A DNA stretch of 64,000 nucleotides, taken from NCBI GenBank assembly GCA_001660395.1, contig LXWE01000002.1, positions 868,001-932,000 on the forward strand, given 5' to 3'. Source of the DNA: Alteromonadaceae bacterium XY-R5. GTDB lineage: Bacteria > Pseudomonadota > Gammaproteobacteria > Enterobacterales > Alteromonadaceae. The translations under genes were made by a program, and so were the position numbers. The notes beneath the pieces were generated by a model, which was given only the letters and a program-made list of their open reading frames with translations, ran no database searches and was not told where the DNA came from. How positions within the stretch are numbered: the first letter of the stretch is position 1; each line of letters starts with the position of its first letter. Shown one piece after another: positions 22,090 to 33,747 of this stretch.

Positions 22090-22989
22090 ATGTCGTTTAG
22101 GGTAATTGTTTTGTTCTTCGTAGGCATGATTTATTCATGTAATTTACTGGCTGAAACACCAGATTGTAAAAAGCTTTCGATCCCTATCACATTTGATGCC
22201 TACGGTTTACCTATCCTCTCATTAAACATTAACGGTGATACGCATAACGCGTTATTTGATTTAGGATCATTGGATGGAATTCATTTACCAGTAAGTGAAG
22301 TTAGCAAAATTAAAGAGCTGAAGTATACGGGGAATACAGTCAAGAGCTCAAATCTCAAAGGTGAGGTCTTTAGTTCAAAAGCGTTTGTAATTTCTTCCTT
22401 GAGAGTTGGGTGTAAAAGGTTTTCAGACATTAAAGGATTAGAACTTACTCCTTGGGCAGCGTCGATTGGAACGGAAAATATCAATAATGAGGAAGATCAA
22501 ATTGTTATTGGACTTGATTTTTTCAAAGGGAAAAAGTTAACAGTCAATTATTCGAACAATTCCTTGATGGTCGAGGATGCTGAATTAAGTCAGATATCGT
22601 TTAGTGAACTTAGTGATGCCAATGCTTTCACCCTGAGTAAGGAAGGGATAACCATCGTTGTTGAGTCTTCAAATGCGCACTATCAGATGATATTGGACAG
22701 TGGAGCATCCAGTTCTATCTTTGTTGCAGACAAAGTTAACCCAAAAGAAGTTATGAGGGAATGTCACTACGACCTTGGTGAAGGTGTCGAGTGTAGGATG
22801 TTTGATTCAAATTTAAAAATCTTTGGGCACGAATTTCAATTCAGTATCCTGCTTTTTCCGATTGATGAGCGTTTTAAAAAGGATGGCATTTTGGGGAGCG
22901 ACTTTTTTAAACGTTTTATTGTAGAAATTGATTTTCTCAATAGCCGAATAGCATTAACCCCAATAACAGATTCTTTAGCAAGTAGATAA
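22090..22989 (+). CDS. Exported retropepsin-like aspartyl protease
   Basis: This 299-residue precursor has a signal peptide (MSFRVIVLFFVGMIYSCNLLA, cleaved near residue 22; a Cys at 17 leaves a lipoprotein possible). It has two aspartyl-protease-like lobes. The first carries ALFDLGS (Asp at about 56) and the second MILDSGASSS (Asp at about 204). DGILGSDFF near the C-terminus is the usual hydrophobic-hydrophobic-Gly element. In the first lobe DLGS replaces the D-S/T-G triad, so it may be inactive. The gene is AT-rich like the preceding patch. Confidence 0.8.
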   Translation: MSFRVIVLFFVGMIYSCNLLAETPDCKKLSIPITFDAYGLPILSLNINGDTHNALFDLGSLDGIHLPVSEVSKIKELKYTGNTVKSSNLKGEVFSSKAFVISSLRVGCKRFSDIKGLELTPWAASIGTENINNEEDQIVIGLDFFKGKKLTVNYSNNSLMVEDAELSQISFSELSDANAFTLSKEGITIVVESSNAHYQMILDSGASSSIFVADKVNPKEVMRECHYDLGEGVECRMFDSNLKIFGHEFQFSILLFPIDERFKKDGILGSDFFKRFIVEIDFLNSRIALTPITDSLASR

Positions 22990-23080
22990 TTGGCCACCGC
23001 TACGTGGTGGATAGAGTAGTCTCAACTCAGCCTGCTTTGCCTGAGGGCCTAATAAAATGGAGCTGCTAAGCAGCTCCTTG

Positions 23081-23764
23081 CTAAAACCGTAATCCTAATG
23101 CTTCACAGATAAAACGTTGCAATGGTTGGGCGCGGCCGAACATGCGAGCTACGTGTTCGCAGATATCGTTACGATACAATTGCTCGGGTGCCAACGGGCA
23201 CAGGCCAATAAAGTCTTTACGTTTAATCTCGTCAATCAAGGGTAAGTCGGGATCATAGCCTCGCGGTGGCCGGCTCAGACTATCTCCGGCCATCTGATAA
23301 AACTCGGTGAAGGGGGCATGTTCTATGGCATCCTGATAAGGGCCGGGTTTTGCTACGATATGATCGCGAATAGCTTTTAGGGCCTCTGGAGCCGGGTGCC
23401 AGGTGCCGACACCTAAAAAGCATTCATCCGGCGCAATATGCACGTAAAACCCAGGGGCATGCACGTCCTTACCTAATTCATGACGAAACTGAATGCCGAC
23501 ATTGGTTTTGTATGGTGTTTTATCTTTACTAAAGCGCGTATCCCGATAAACCCGCATTAATGAGCCGCCCATTTTTTTTGCTGACGCCTCGTAGTGTGGG
23601 GAAATCATGCGGATCCAGCTTTCCATTTCTTCGATAAAGGCCAGCGCAGGTTCACGCACATATTGCTCATATTCGCCTTTGTGGTCGTTAAACCAGACTT
23701 TATCGTTATTGTCTCTAAGCTTATTCAGAAATTCGAATAACGAGGGTTCGAAGCCCTTAAACAT
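23081..23764 (-). CDS. DUF2461 family protein
   Basis: This 227-residue protein matches the DUF2461 (TIGR02453) family. It has an N-terminal FEFLNKLRDNNDKVWFNDHKGEYE, a central RVYRDTRFSKDKTPYKTNVGIQFRH and the AHGFYVHI-like HAPGFYVHIAPDECFLGVG. The function of the family is unknown; it is soluble and widespread in bacteria. It lies 23 bp downstream of ppsR on the same strand and may share its transcript. Confidence 0.92.
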   Translation of the reverse strand: MFKGFEPSLFEFLNKLRDNNDKVWFNDHKGEYEQYVREPALAFIEEMESWIRMISPHYEASAKKMGGSLMRVYRDTRFSKDKTPYKTNVGIQFRHELGKDVHAPGFYVHIAPDECFLGVGTWHPAPEALKAIRDHIVAKPGPYQDAIEHAPFTEFYQMAGDSLSRPPRGYDPDLPLIDEIKRKDFIGLCPLAPEQLYRNDICEHVARMFGRAQPLQRFICEALGLRF

Positions 23765-23787
23765 AATGCTTACCTTCTATTTTTAAA

Positions 23788-24600
23788 TTAGTACTTACGA
23801 CGCTGTAATCCTGTTTGAGCAAGGATCTTGGCCGATATTTCCTCAATGGAGTACTTAGTACTATTAAGGCAGGGAATTTTCTCTTTCCTGTAGAGGTTTT
23901 CTACTTCACGAAGTTCCATTCGGCATTGTTGTAACGAGGCGTAGCGGCTGTTTGCACGGCGCTCGGAGCGAATTTGGTGTAAGCGGTTTGCTTCTATCGT
24001 CAGACCAAACAATTTGTGTTTAAAGCGGCGCAGTACAGCAGGCAGTTTCAGGATGTCGCCCATGTCATCTTCGGTGAATGGATAGTTCGCCGCCTTAATC
24101 CCATATTGCAGGGCTAAATATAAGCTGGTGGGTGTTTTACCTGAGCGAGACACTCCGACCAGAATAATGTCGGCCTGTTCGTAATCTTTGGTGTTTGAAC
24201 CATCGTCATTGGCCAGGGCAAAGTTTACTGCATCAATGCGGATGTCATAGGTTTTTTCGTGAATACTGTGGGTACGATGTTTTTCAGGTTTAGCCGGAAC
24301 CCCTAAGACTTTTTCCAGTGGAGCGACAAACTGGTCGAGAAAGTTGTAGTTAATGCCGACCGATTTGGCCACTACTTTTCGAATTTCGGTGTTCACTATG
24401 GTGTAAAACACGAGAGGTCGCTCTCCCGTGTCTCGGAAACTTTCAGATATTTTTCTTACGACCTCTTCGGCCTGCTCAACTGTTTCAACAAAGGGAACAG
24501 TGACGTGATTGAACTCAATCGTAAACAGGGAGAGGAGTGCATGGCCGAAAACTTCTGCGGTAATGGCCGTTCCATCGGAAATATAAAAAGCTGAGCGCAC
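23788..24600 (-). CDS. ppsR: PEP synthase regulatory protein (kinase/pyrophosphorylase)
   Basis: This 270-residue bifunctional DUF299 protein inactivates PEP synthase by ADP-dependent phosphorylation of a Thr beside the catalytic His and reactivates it by Pi-dependent dephosphorylation. It shows the N-terminal [18 protein letters not shown], the P-loop-like [15 protein letters not shown] (about 151-165) and the Arg-rich [16 protein letters not shown]. It is divergent from ppsA, its target, with a HexR-type site between them. Confidence 0.95.
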   Translation of the reverse strand: MRSAFYISDGTAITAEVFGHALLSLFTIEFNHVTVPFVETVEQAEEVVRKISESFRDTGERPLVFYTIVNTEIRKVVAKSVGINYNFLDQFVAPLEKVLGVPAKPEKHRTHSIHEKTYDIRIDAVNFALANDDGSNTKDYEQADIILVGVSRSGKTPTSLYLALQYGIKAANYPFTEDDMGDILKLPAVLRRFKHKLFGLTIEANRLHQIRSERRANSRYASLQQCRMELREVENLYRKEKIPCLNSTKYSIEEISAKILAQTGLQRRKY

Positions 24601-24619
24601 AACAATTCCTTAACAATGT

Positions 24620-24634
24620 TGTAAATTTATTACA
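24620..24634. promoter_or_regulatory. HexR-type operator between ppsR and ppsA
   Basis: TGTAAATTTATTACA has perfect TGTAA/TTACA half-sites spaced by five bases, the HexR pattern. It lies 20 bp before the ppsR start and 175 bp before ppsA. Known HexR regulons of related bacteria include ppsA, which HexR activates. Confidence 0.75.
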
Positions 24635-24808
24635 AAAATAAATAAGGTTTTACTTTTTTATTACCGACATTCTAAAATCCTCGTCGAAAAAGCGCCAGAG
24701 CAGGATAAAGTTTGCGGTAAACGGCATATCATTTACCAAAATCATCTTTCTGGCGTGTAAGCCTTAACGGTATCTTTATTTCACACAAAATTCTCGGAGG
24801 CTTCGGCA

Positions 24809-27181
24809 GTGCAAGAGTACGTACTTTGGTATCAGCAACTTGGCATGGGTGATGTTGGAACAGTGGGAGGCAAAAATGCTTCTCTAGGGGAAATGATTTC
24901 TAACCTGGCAAATGCTGGTGTACAGGTCCCGGGCGGTTTCGCAACAACCGCGTCTGCGTTTAACCAATTTTTGGAGCAAAGCGGACTGGACGAAAGAATT
25001 CATGCGTTGCTTGACAGCCTTGACGTAGATGACGTCACCGCGTTGGCACAGGCAGGGGATAAAATCCGTAACTGGATTATCGATACGCCCTTTATGCCTG
25101 AAATGGAAGCAGCAATTAAAACTTCGTTTGAACAGTTGCAGGGCGATGCAGGCGACGAAGCATCATTTGCAGTGCGTTCTTCAGCCACCGCTGAAGATAT
25201 GCCAGATGCTTCATTTGCTGGTCAGCAGGAAACGTTTCTTAACGTAAAAGGCTATGAAGCGGTACTGGTTGCGATTAAGCACGTATTTGCCTCTTTATTT
25301 AATGACCGTGCGATTTCTTATCGTGTACACCAGGGTTACGACCACAAAGGCGTAGCGTTATCTGCTGGCGTTCAGCGCATGGTTCGCAGTGACTGCGCCT
25401 CTTCTGGCGTTATGTTCACTATCGATACAGAATCTGGTTTTGATGATGTGGTATTCATCACCTCGTCTTTCGGTTTGGGCGAAATGGTGGTGCAGGGGGC
25501 TGTTAACCCTGATGAATTCTATGTGCACAAACCGACTTTGGAAAAAGGCAATCACGCTATTTTGCGCCGTAACCTTGGCAGCAAATTAACCAAGATGATT
25601 TACTCAAGCGATCTTAGCCATGGTAAACAGGTTGAGATTGTGGATGTTGCTAAGGCAGACAGCCAACAGTTTTCATTGAGCGACGCTGAAGTAGCGGAAC
25701 TGGCCAAGCAAGCCCTGATCATTGAGCGTCACTACAAGCGTCCGATGGACATTGAGTGGGCAAAAGATGGTACTGATGGCAAACTTTACATTGTTCAGGC
25801 ACGTCCTGAAACCGTTCGTAGCCGCGAAGATGCTCAGGTTATTGAGCGCTTCAAACTGAAAGGCTCGGCAGATGTGATTTGTGAAGGCCGTGCTATCGGT
25901 CATAAAATCGGTGCGGGTGTGGCCAAAGTTCTTGGCTCAATCGAAGAAATGGACAAAATTCAGCCAGGCGATGTTCTGGTAACGGATATGACGGACCCTG
26001 ACTGGGAACCGATCATGAAGAAGGCATCTGCGATTGTTACCAATCGTGGCGGACGTACGTGTCACGCGGCAATTATTGCTCGTGAACTGGGTATTCCGGC
26101 TGTGGTAGGTTGTGGTAATGCAACTGACGTATTGAGCACGGGCGATGCTGTGACAGTGTCGTGTGCTGAGGGTGATACGGGATATATTTATTCTAGCCAG
26201 CTTGAGTACGATGTTGTGACATCACGCATTGATTCTATGCCTGATTTACCACTGAAAATTATGATGAACGTAGGTAACCCGGATCGAGCGTTTGACTTTG
26301 CTCGTTTGCCAAATGCCGGCGTGGGTTTAGCGCGTTTGGAGTTCATCATTAACCGAATGATTGGTGTGCATCCGAAAGCCCTGTTGAATTTCGACGCACA
26401 GTCAGATGAGTTGAAAGAAGAAATCAACGATATCATCGCGGGTTATGCATCACCGGTTGAATTCTACATTGAGAAACTGGTTGAAGGTATTGCCACAATC
26501 GGTGCGGCATTCTCGCCACAACGTGTGATTGTGCGTATGTCGGACTTTAAGTCGAACGAGTACTATAACCTTGTTGGCGGCCATCAGTATGAGCCTCACG
26601 AAGAAAACCCAATGCTGGGCTTCCGTGGTGCCAGCCGTTATATTTCTGAAGATTTCCGTGATTGTTTTGCCCTGGAATGTGAAGCTATCAAACGTGTACG
26701 TAACAAAATGGGCCTGACTAACGTTGAAGTCATGATCCCGTTTGTGCGTACTTTGGAAGAAGGCCGTAAGGTTATTGAACTGTTGGCCGAGCAGGGGCTT
26801 GTACAAGGCGAAAATGGTCTGAAAGTGATTATGATGTGCGAACTGCCATCGAACGCATTGCTGGCTGATCAGTTCCTGGATATCTTCGATGGATTCTCAA
26901 TCGGTTCTAACGACCTGACACAGTTAACTCTGGGTCTGGATCGTGATTCAGGTCTGATTGCCCATTTATTTGATGAGCGTAACGATGCTGTTAAAGCATT
27001 GCTATCCATGGCCATCAAAGCGGCTAAAGCGCGTGGTAAATATGTAGGTATTTGTGGACAAGGTCCGTCTGACCATGAAGACTTCGCCGCATGGTTGGTA
27101 GAGCAAGGTATCGACAGTGTTTCACTGAACCCGGATACAGTGGTCGAAACCTGGTTGTATCTGGCGGAAAAGCACGCTTAA
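24809..27181 (+). CDS. ppsA: Phosphoenolpyruvate synthase
   Basis: This 790-residue enzyme converts pyruvate, ATP and water to PEP, AMP and Pi in gluconeogenesis. It has the N-terminal ATP-grasp domain ([23 protein letters not shown]), the central swivelling domain with catalytic His419 in [15 protein letters not shown], and the C-terminal PEP/pyruvate TIM barrel with the acid Cys in GICGQGPSD near 750. The start is GTG at 24809, eight bases after CGGAGG. The regulator PpsR is encoded divergently. Confidence 0.97.
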   Translation: MQEYVLWYQQLGMGDVGTVGGKNASLGEMISNLANAGVQVPGGFATTASAFNQFLEQSGLDERIHALLDSLDVDDVTALAQAGDKIRNWIIDTPFMPEMEAAIKTSFEQLQGDAGDEASFAVRSSATAEDMPDASFAGQQETFLNVKGYEAVLVAIKHVFASLFNDRAISYRVHQGYDHKGVALSAGVQRMVRSDCASSGVMFTIDTESGFDDVVFITSSFGLGEMVVQGAVNPDEFYVHKPTLEKGNHAILRRNLGSKLTKMIYSSDLSHGKQVEIVDVAKADSQQFSLSDAEVAELAKQALIIERHYKRPMDIEWAKDGTDGKLYIVQARPETVRSREDAQVIERFKLKGSADVICEGRAIGHKIGAGVAKVLGSIEEMDKIQPGDVLVTDMTDPDWEPIMKKASAIVTNRGGRTCHAAIIARELGIPAVVGCGNATDVLSTGDAVTVSCAEGDTGYIYSSQLEYDVVTSRIDSMPDLPLKIMMNVGNPDRAFDFARLPNAGVGLARLEFIINRMIGVHPKALLNFDAQSDELKEEINDIIAGYASPVEFYIEKLVEGIATIGAAFSPQRVIVRMSDFKSNEYYNLVGGHQYEPHEENPMLGFRGASRYISEDFRDCFALECEAIKRVRNKMGLTNVEVMIPFVRTLEEGRKVIELLAEQGLVQGENGLKVIMMCELPSNALLADQFLDIFDGFSIGSNDLTQLTLGLDRDSGLIAHLFDERNDAVKALLSMAIKAAKARGKYVGICGQGPSDHEDFAAWLVEQGIDSVSLNPDTVVETWLYLAEKHA

Positions 27182-27201
27182 TTAGCTAAGCAAAATAGAT
27201 A

Positions 27202-27229
27202 AAAAAGGCCATCGAAAGATGGCCTTTTT
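27202..27229. terminator. Terminator after ppsA
   Basis: A perfect 12-bp stem (AAAAAGGCCATC / GATGGCCTTTTT) with a GAAA tetraloop lies 20 bp after the ppsA stop. T and A runs on both sides make it potentially bidirectional. Confidence 0.9.
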
Positions 27230-27298
27230 GCTTAGTTAACTTGGATGATGAGAACAAAATGACAAGACAATAAGGCACTTACGCGTTGGTGCACTTAT

Positions 27299-27514
27299 TC
27301 AGTATTTACGTCTGCCGAATAAACGATCCAACTTCTTTGCTGATGCACTCATACCATTCTGACACTGCCTTAACCAGTCTCTGGCTTTGGGTACGTCATA
27401 GCTCAATATCATTAACCCTAATAGCAGGAATAACATGGAACCTGGCACGATGAACAAGAGTATGCCTGCTGCTACGAAAAGAGCACCCAGACAGATACGT
27501 AACTTTTTGGCCAT
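27299..27514 (-). CDS. Small PGPGW-like membrane protein
   Basis: This 71-residue protein has two closely spaced membrane helices (about 5-22 and 26-42) separated by a PGS turn, and a basic C-terminal tail (ASAKKLDRLFGRRKY). The layout, helix-P-G-helix followed by DVPKARDWL, resembles PGPGW-type small membrane proteins, sometimes labelled tellurium resistance-related. The exact family is uncertain. It converges with ppsA. Confidence 0.7.
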   Translation of the reverse strand: MAKKLRICLGALFVAAGILLFIVPGSMLFLLLGLMILSYDVPKARDWLRQCQNGMSASAKKLDRLFGRRKY

Positions 27515-27844
27515 GTATTGTCCTTACCTTTCATTCAATGACAGTATAACCTCGAAAAATTGTAGCGCTACGCGCAGTTGTTACAAACTGTTTTATATAG
27601 CGGTGAGTCGCTCTATTTTTAGGGTTAATTGGACTACTGCAATTTTTATTCATTCTTAAACCAGTTGTGTGTTTGCATGCTCTAACCGAGACTGGCTTTG
27701 AGTTATAGTTTGTGCCTATATGCTATTACTCGATTACATAGCAAAAATTCCTTTTATGACAATTTTTTAGCCCTTAGTATGGGGTATACTGCCGCGCATA
27801 AATCGCACTTTTGCTATCTAAACTTCGTTATTTTGAGATGTATC
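27515..27844. other. Intergenic region upstream of dld
   Basis: This 330-bp AT-rich stretch lies between two divergent genes and must carry their promoters. An open frame continues upstream of dld to 27698, but its extra 49 residues have no similarity to the family and no ribosome binding site. No operator was recognised. Confidence 0.4.
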
Positions 27845-29581
27845 ATGGCCGAAAACGCACATTTGTCTTCATTGATTTCTCAGCTGAAAAGCATTGTTGG
27901 GGAAGGTTATCTGTTAACTGACAGCGCTAAGATGCAGCCTTATTGCAAAGGATTCCGTTTTGGCTCAGGCGAAGCGTTGGCGGTTATCCGGCCCGCCTCT
28001 CTATTAGAAATCTGGCAGGCATTAAAAGCCTGTGTGGCGGCGGACGCCGCAGTCATTATGCAGGCTGCGAATACCGGTTTAACCGGAGGTTCAACCCCGG
28101 ATGGCAATCAATATGACAGACCGTTAGTTATCATCAGTACGATGCGCATTGATCAAATCCAGCTAATTGACCAGGGTAAACAAATTGTCGGTTTGGCTGG
28201 CAGTACTTTATTTGGTTTGGAAGAGACGCTGGCGCCCTATGGCCGAGAGCCGCATTCTGTGATTGGTTCATCCTGTATTGGTGCTTCTATCGTTGGCGGT
28301 ATCTGCAACAACTCTGGCGGCGCATTGGTTAAACGCGGGCCTGCGTATACGGAAATGTCAATTTACGCGCAAATTAATCAAAGTGGTGAGCTGGAACTGG
28401 TGAATAACCTAGGGATTGATTTAGGCAATTCAGCAGAGGAAATGCTGACCAATCTGCAGAACCAAACCTATCAGGCCACAGATGTTCGCTTTCCAGAACT
28501 GCGCGCGTCAGATAATGAATATAACGAACGTGTCCGTAATGTAGACGCTGATACGCCTTCTCGATTTAACAATGACGGTCGTCGTTTGTATGAAGCGTCA
28601 GGTTGCGCAGGTAAGCTGGCGGTTTTCGCTGTTCGTTTGGATACGTTCCCGATCCCTGAGAAAAAGCAGGTATTTTATGTGGGAACCAATGATGACAAAG
28701 TGCTGACCCAAATGCGTCGGGACATTCTTTCTGGTTTTACCAACTTGCCGGATTCTGGTGAATATCTGCACCGTGACTGTTATGACGTTTCTAAAAAGTA
28801 CGGCAAGGATATGTTTATTGTTATCAGCAATTTAGGTGCTAAGTTCATTCCTAAATTGTTTGCCTTTAAACGTAAGTTCGATGCTTTTTCCGATAAGCTG
28901 GGCTTCTTGCCAAATAAAATGTCTGACAGAGTGTTGCAGTACCTGAGTTACCTGTTTCCCAATCACTTACCGAAGCGCATGGACGACTTTCGTGATCAGT
29001 ATCAGCATCACTGGATTTTGGAGATGAGTAACGATGGTGTGGATGAAGCGCGGGCCTATTTAACCGACTTTTTTGCCAAGCACGAAGGTGGCTTTTTCGA
29101 ATGCACCGAGAAAGAGGCGGTTCAGGCTATTTTGCATCGCTTTGTTGCCGGTGGCGCCATTGGTCGTTATCACATTATGAACAGCAAAAATGTAGGTGCT
29201 ATGATGACCATCGACGTAGCGCTGCGCCGCAACGATAATGAATGGTTTGAAGTATTGCCAAAAGAAATTGATCAAAGCATAGATACAAAATTGTATTACG
29301 GACATTTGTTCTGCCATGTAATGCACCAAAACTATGTATTGAAAAAAGGTGTGGATGCAAAGGCTTTAAAAGCACAAATATTGGCAACCTTCGATGCGCG
29401 TCAGGCAGAATATCCGGCTGAACACAATGTGGGTCATGAGTATTTTGCAAAAGCACCACTGAAAGCTTTTTATAAACAATTGGATCCGACTAACAGTTTT
29501 AATCCGGGCATTGGTAAAACCACCAAATTTAAAAATTGGGTTGAAGCAACAGACCACGATTCCGGTTGTTGTAAGCACTAA
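27845..29581 (+). CDS. dld: Quinone-dependent D-lactate dehydrogenase
   Basis: This 578-residue FAD flavoprotein oxidises D-lactate to pyruvate and passes electrons to quinone at the inner face of the cytoplasmic membrane. The FAD-binding PCMH domain (about 20-230) includes QAANTGLTGGSTPDG and SCIGASIVGGICNNSGG. The C-terminal membrane-binding domain, specific for the Dld type, covers about 270-570. The ATG at 27845 gives the usual length of about 570 residues. DUF4826 follows after 28 bp. Confidence 0.95.
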   Translation: MAENAHLSSLISQLKSIVGEGYLLTDSAKMQPYCKGFRFGSGEALAVIRPASLLEIWQALKACVAADAAVIMQAANTGLTGGSTPDGNQYDRPLVIISTMRIDQIQLIDQGKQIVGLAGSTLFGLEETLAPYGREPHSVIGSSCIGASIVGGICNNSGGALVKRGPAYTEMSIYAQINQSGELELVNNLGIDLGNSAEEMLTNLQNQTYQATDVRFPELRASDNEYNERVRNVDADTPSRFNNDGRRLYEASGCAGKLAVFAVRLDTFPIPEKKQVFYVGTNDDKVLTQMRRDILSGFTNLPDSGEYLHRDCYDVSKKYGKDMFIVISNLGAKFIPKLFAFKRKFDAFSDKLGFLPNKMSDRVLQYLSYLFPNHLPKRMDDFRDQYQHHWILEMSNDGVDEARAYLTDFFAKHEGGFFECTEKEAVQAILHRFVAGGAIGRYHIMNSKNVGAMMTIDVALRRNDNEWFEVLPKEIDQSIDTKLYYGHLFCHVMHQNYVLKKGVDAKALKAQILATFDARQAEYPAEHNVGHEYFAKAPLKAFYKQLDPTNSFNPGIGKTTKFKNWVEATDHDSGCCKH

Positions 29582-29609
29582 AAATAAAGAAAAACGAGGT
29601 AAGTTTTCG

Positions 29610-30017
29610 ATGACAGATACAACTCCCACTAATCAGCAGCAGTTAGGCGAGTGGGTTCGGCAGCAATTTCAGCGAGCTAACAAACATTTGGCAGAAAATG
29701 GGGTGTTATTCGATTCTGTGAAAACCGAAGAAAGCCGATATTTGGCGCCATATGTAGCGGTGTGGAAAATTGTGGCGCAGGATAAAAAGCCCTATTGGGT
29801 CATCAGTGGTGACGTGCCTGTCGATTATACTTTGGGGGCAAATGCACCGTCTGCGCGGGAAGCATTACGCCATTTCTCTCTGAACTGGCAGTTACAGGCA
29901 GAGAATATTTTTTCCACGGGCACACAAGATAAAACTCAGGTGGATTTTGCAAACTTGCTGGTCCACAGAGCGAATCATCTTTATACCATTTTTGAAGATA
30001 ATACATTCTGGTCGTAA
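29610..30017 (+). CDS. DUF4826 family protein
   Basis: This 135-residue soluble protein matches the DUF4826 family of Alteromonadales and Vibrionales: QQLGEWVRQQFQRANKHLAENG, YLAPYVAVWKI, KPYWVISGDVPVDY and the end VHRANHLYTIFEDNTFW. Its function is unknown. The ATG at 29610 has GAGGTAAG upstream; the longer frame from 29511 overlaps dld and is not used. It is probably co-transcribed with dld. Confidence 0.85.
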   Translation: MTDTTPTNQQQLGEWVRQQFQRANKHLAENGVLFDSVKTEESRYLAPYVAVWKIVAQDKKPYWVISGDVPVDYTLGANAPSAREALRHFSLNWQLQAENIFSTGTQDKTQVDFANLLVHRANHLYTIFEDNTFWS

Positions 30018-30032
30018 CAGATGTAATAAAGG

Positions 30033-30062
30033 CCCATTAGGCACCGTGAGGTGCCTAATGGG
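30033..30062. terminator. Convergent hairpin terminator
   Basis: A perfect 13-bp stem (CCCATTAGGCACC / GGTGCCTAATGGG) with a GTGA loop lies between the convergent DUF4826 and GNAT genes and overlaps the GNAT stop. T-runs are weak on both sides. Confidence 0.6.
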
Positions 30063-30513
30063 TAAGCTCTACTCTCGTAAGCGAAAAGTCATTAATATGA
30101 CAGGACATACGCTGGCGGGGAATCCCAGCATCCATATACACATTTCCGACCGGGCGGAATCCCTGTTGTTGGTAATAGGTCACACCTTCCAACTCACACT
30201 GTACTGACACTTTATCCAAACCTTGCAGCCTGGCTATGTGTAGTAAGGCATTAAAAAGCAGCTGGTAAACTTCTGGTCCACGATGTTTGGGCTCGACTGC
30301 AATACGACCAATTTCACCATCAGGAGTTAAGCGTCCTGTTGCAATTTCATTGTTTTCTTCGTCAATGACGAGGACATGAAATGCCACTAAATCCCGCTGG
30401 TCAAATTCACACTCTTTTGGAATGCGCCATTCGTAAACAAATACCTTTTCTCTGATTTTACTGAGTCTGTGCTTGGCATCGCCCCAGTCGACGTTTTCAA
30501 CACGAAACGTCAT
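30055..30513 (-). CDS. GNAT N-acetyltransferase
   Basis: This 152-residue protein has the GNAT core: ATGRLTPDGEIGRIAVEPKHRG with the Q/R-x-x-G-x-G/A-like acetyl-CoA loop, followed by VSVQCELEGVTYYQQQGFRPVG, the strand-helix that ends the fold. It resembles ElaA-like acetyltransferases. The substrate is unknown. It is 13 bp downstream of roxA on the same strand. Confidence 0.88.
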   Translation of the reverse strand: MTFRVENVDWGDAKHRLSKIREKVFVYEWRIPKECEFDQRDLVAFHVLVIDEENNEIATGRLTPDGEIGRIAVEPKHRGPEVYQLLFNALLHIARLQGLDKVSVQCELEGVTYYQQQGFRPVGNVYMDAGIPRQRMSCHINDFSLTRVELTH

Positions 30514-30526
30514 GGGAGCTCCTTTG

Positions 30527-31657
30527 CTAACAGTCGGGGAACCAGTACCCCGACGCTATTAGTTTATGCAGAAACTGTTTAAAAAATAAACTGAAATTTT
30601 CAGATTGTGACAAATTGATGTGTTTTGTGTGAAGTAACTGCTGAACAAAGGGAAATTCGTTAGCCGGTATTACAAATTGCTGGCCTTCAATCGCTAACAA
30701 ATAAGGGGCATCAGCGTTGTCAGGTGCTATCCATAATGCACGAATACCAGGCAGGGGATACACGTCAATATCAGCGCCAAACATGCTTTCGATTTCTTCT
30801 TGCCTGTAATTATCAGCGGAGTAAAGATGGTCGTTGTGGCTATGGCTCAGGTGCGTTAATAGCCAGTGATCATCTTCCTGAGCGATCGCATCTATCATCA
30901 GTTGCTTGAGACGCGCGAGTTCTTCACGGTTAACCTGTTCGGGTGACTGTCGGAGTGCAATATGAGGGTCGCTATATCGTTGCTCAAACAGAGAAGGCAG
31001 AGTGGGGCGGTCAAGTGTACTATTCAGTAGTTCGATGGCGTTAGGCGCCCGAAATCCGACCGAATAATTAAGACTGTCTATGCATGCTACGCCATCGTGA
31101 GGAAAACCCGGTGGAATATAAAGCACATCGCCAGGCTGCATTTTTGCATCGATAATGGGATCAAAACCGGCGACTTGGCGTAATTTTGGGTGAGGACAGT
31201 GAATAGGATAGTCCCCTTTATTACCTACTTGCCAATGACGTTCGCCTTTGCCCTGAATAATAAATACATCGTATTGATCTAGATGAGGCCCGACACCTGC
31301 GCCAGGAACTGAGAAGCTGACCATGAGATCGTCCATACGCCAGTGTGGCAGAAAATCAAACGCATCCATAAGCTCTGCAGCTTCATCAAGGTAGCGGTCG
31401 ACACTTTGGACTAGCAGACTCCATTGTCCCTGACATAGAGGTTCATACTCTTCAAACGGACCACTATGCACCTGCCAGCCATGTTTGTCCTGACTGACAA
31501 TTCGGGCGTCAATGTCATTTTCCTGAGCTAGCCCGGCCAAGTCGTGCTCGTCCAGAGGATCGACAAAGTTAGGGAAAAAATTTTTGATCAGTACGGGCTG
31601 CTTTTGCCAGTAGTTGTCGAGGAAATATTTTGGGTCGAAGGTGTTTAGGATATGCAT
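30527..31657 (-). CDS. roxA: Ribosomal protein uL16 3-hydroxylase (RoxA/YcfD)
   Basis: This 376-residue JmjC-type, Fe(II)/2-oxoglutarate-dependent oxygenase hydroxylates an Arg of ribosomal protein L16 in the family. The jelly-roll core has the iron-binding HLDQYDVF (HxD, His at about 133) and GKGERHWQVG. The distal His region is GDVLYIPPGFPHDGVA. A C-terminal dimerisation/winged-helix region covers about 220-376. The length fits the family. Confidence 0.93.
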   Translation of the reverse strand: MHILNTFDPKYFLDNYWQKQPVLIKNFFPNFVDPLDEHDLAGLAQENDIDARIVSQDKHGWQVHSGPFEEYEPLCQGQWSLLVQSVDRYLDEAAELMDAFDFLPHWRMDDLMVSFSVPGAGVGPHLDQYDVFIIQGKGERHWQVGNKGDYPIHCPHPKLRQVAGFDPIIDAKMQPGDVLYIPPGFPHDGVACIDSLNYSVGFRAPNAIELLNSTLDRPTLPSLFEQRYSDPHIALRQSPEQVNREELARLKQLMIDAIAQEDDHWLLTHLSHSHNDHLYSADNYRQEEIESMFGADIDVYPLPGIRALWIAPDNADAPYLLAIEGQQFVIPANEFPFVQQLLHTKHINLSQSENFSLFFKQFLHKLIASGYWFPDC

Positions 31658-31685
31658 AGAGATTACTTACATGCTGATGAAGTGA

Positions 31686-31709
31686 AAACGCCGGCGATTG
31701 CCGGCGTTT
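31686..31709 (-). terminator. Hairpin between purB and roxA
   Basis: A perfect 10-bp stem (AAACGCCGGC / GCCGGCGTTT) with a GATT loop lies 22 bp after the purB stop. T residues follow on the minus strand. Confidence 0.7.
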
Positions 31710-31730
31710 CTAATAGTATGTCGGGTTCGA

Positions 31731-33744
<2,014 letters not shown>

Positions 33745-33747
33745 AAT

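Noticed and set aside
27698-27844. N-terminal extension of dld
   Set aside because: The 49 extra residues lack similarity to Dld; the ATG at 27845 gives the family length.
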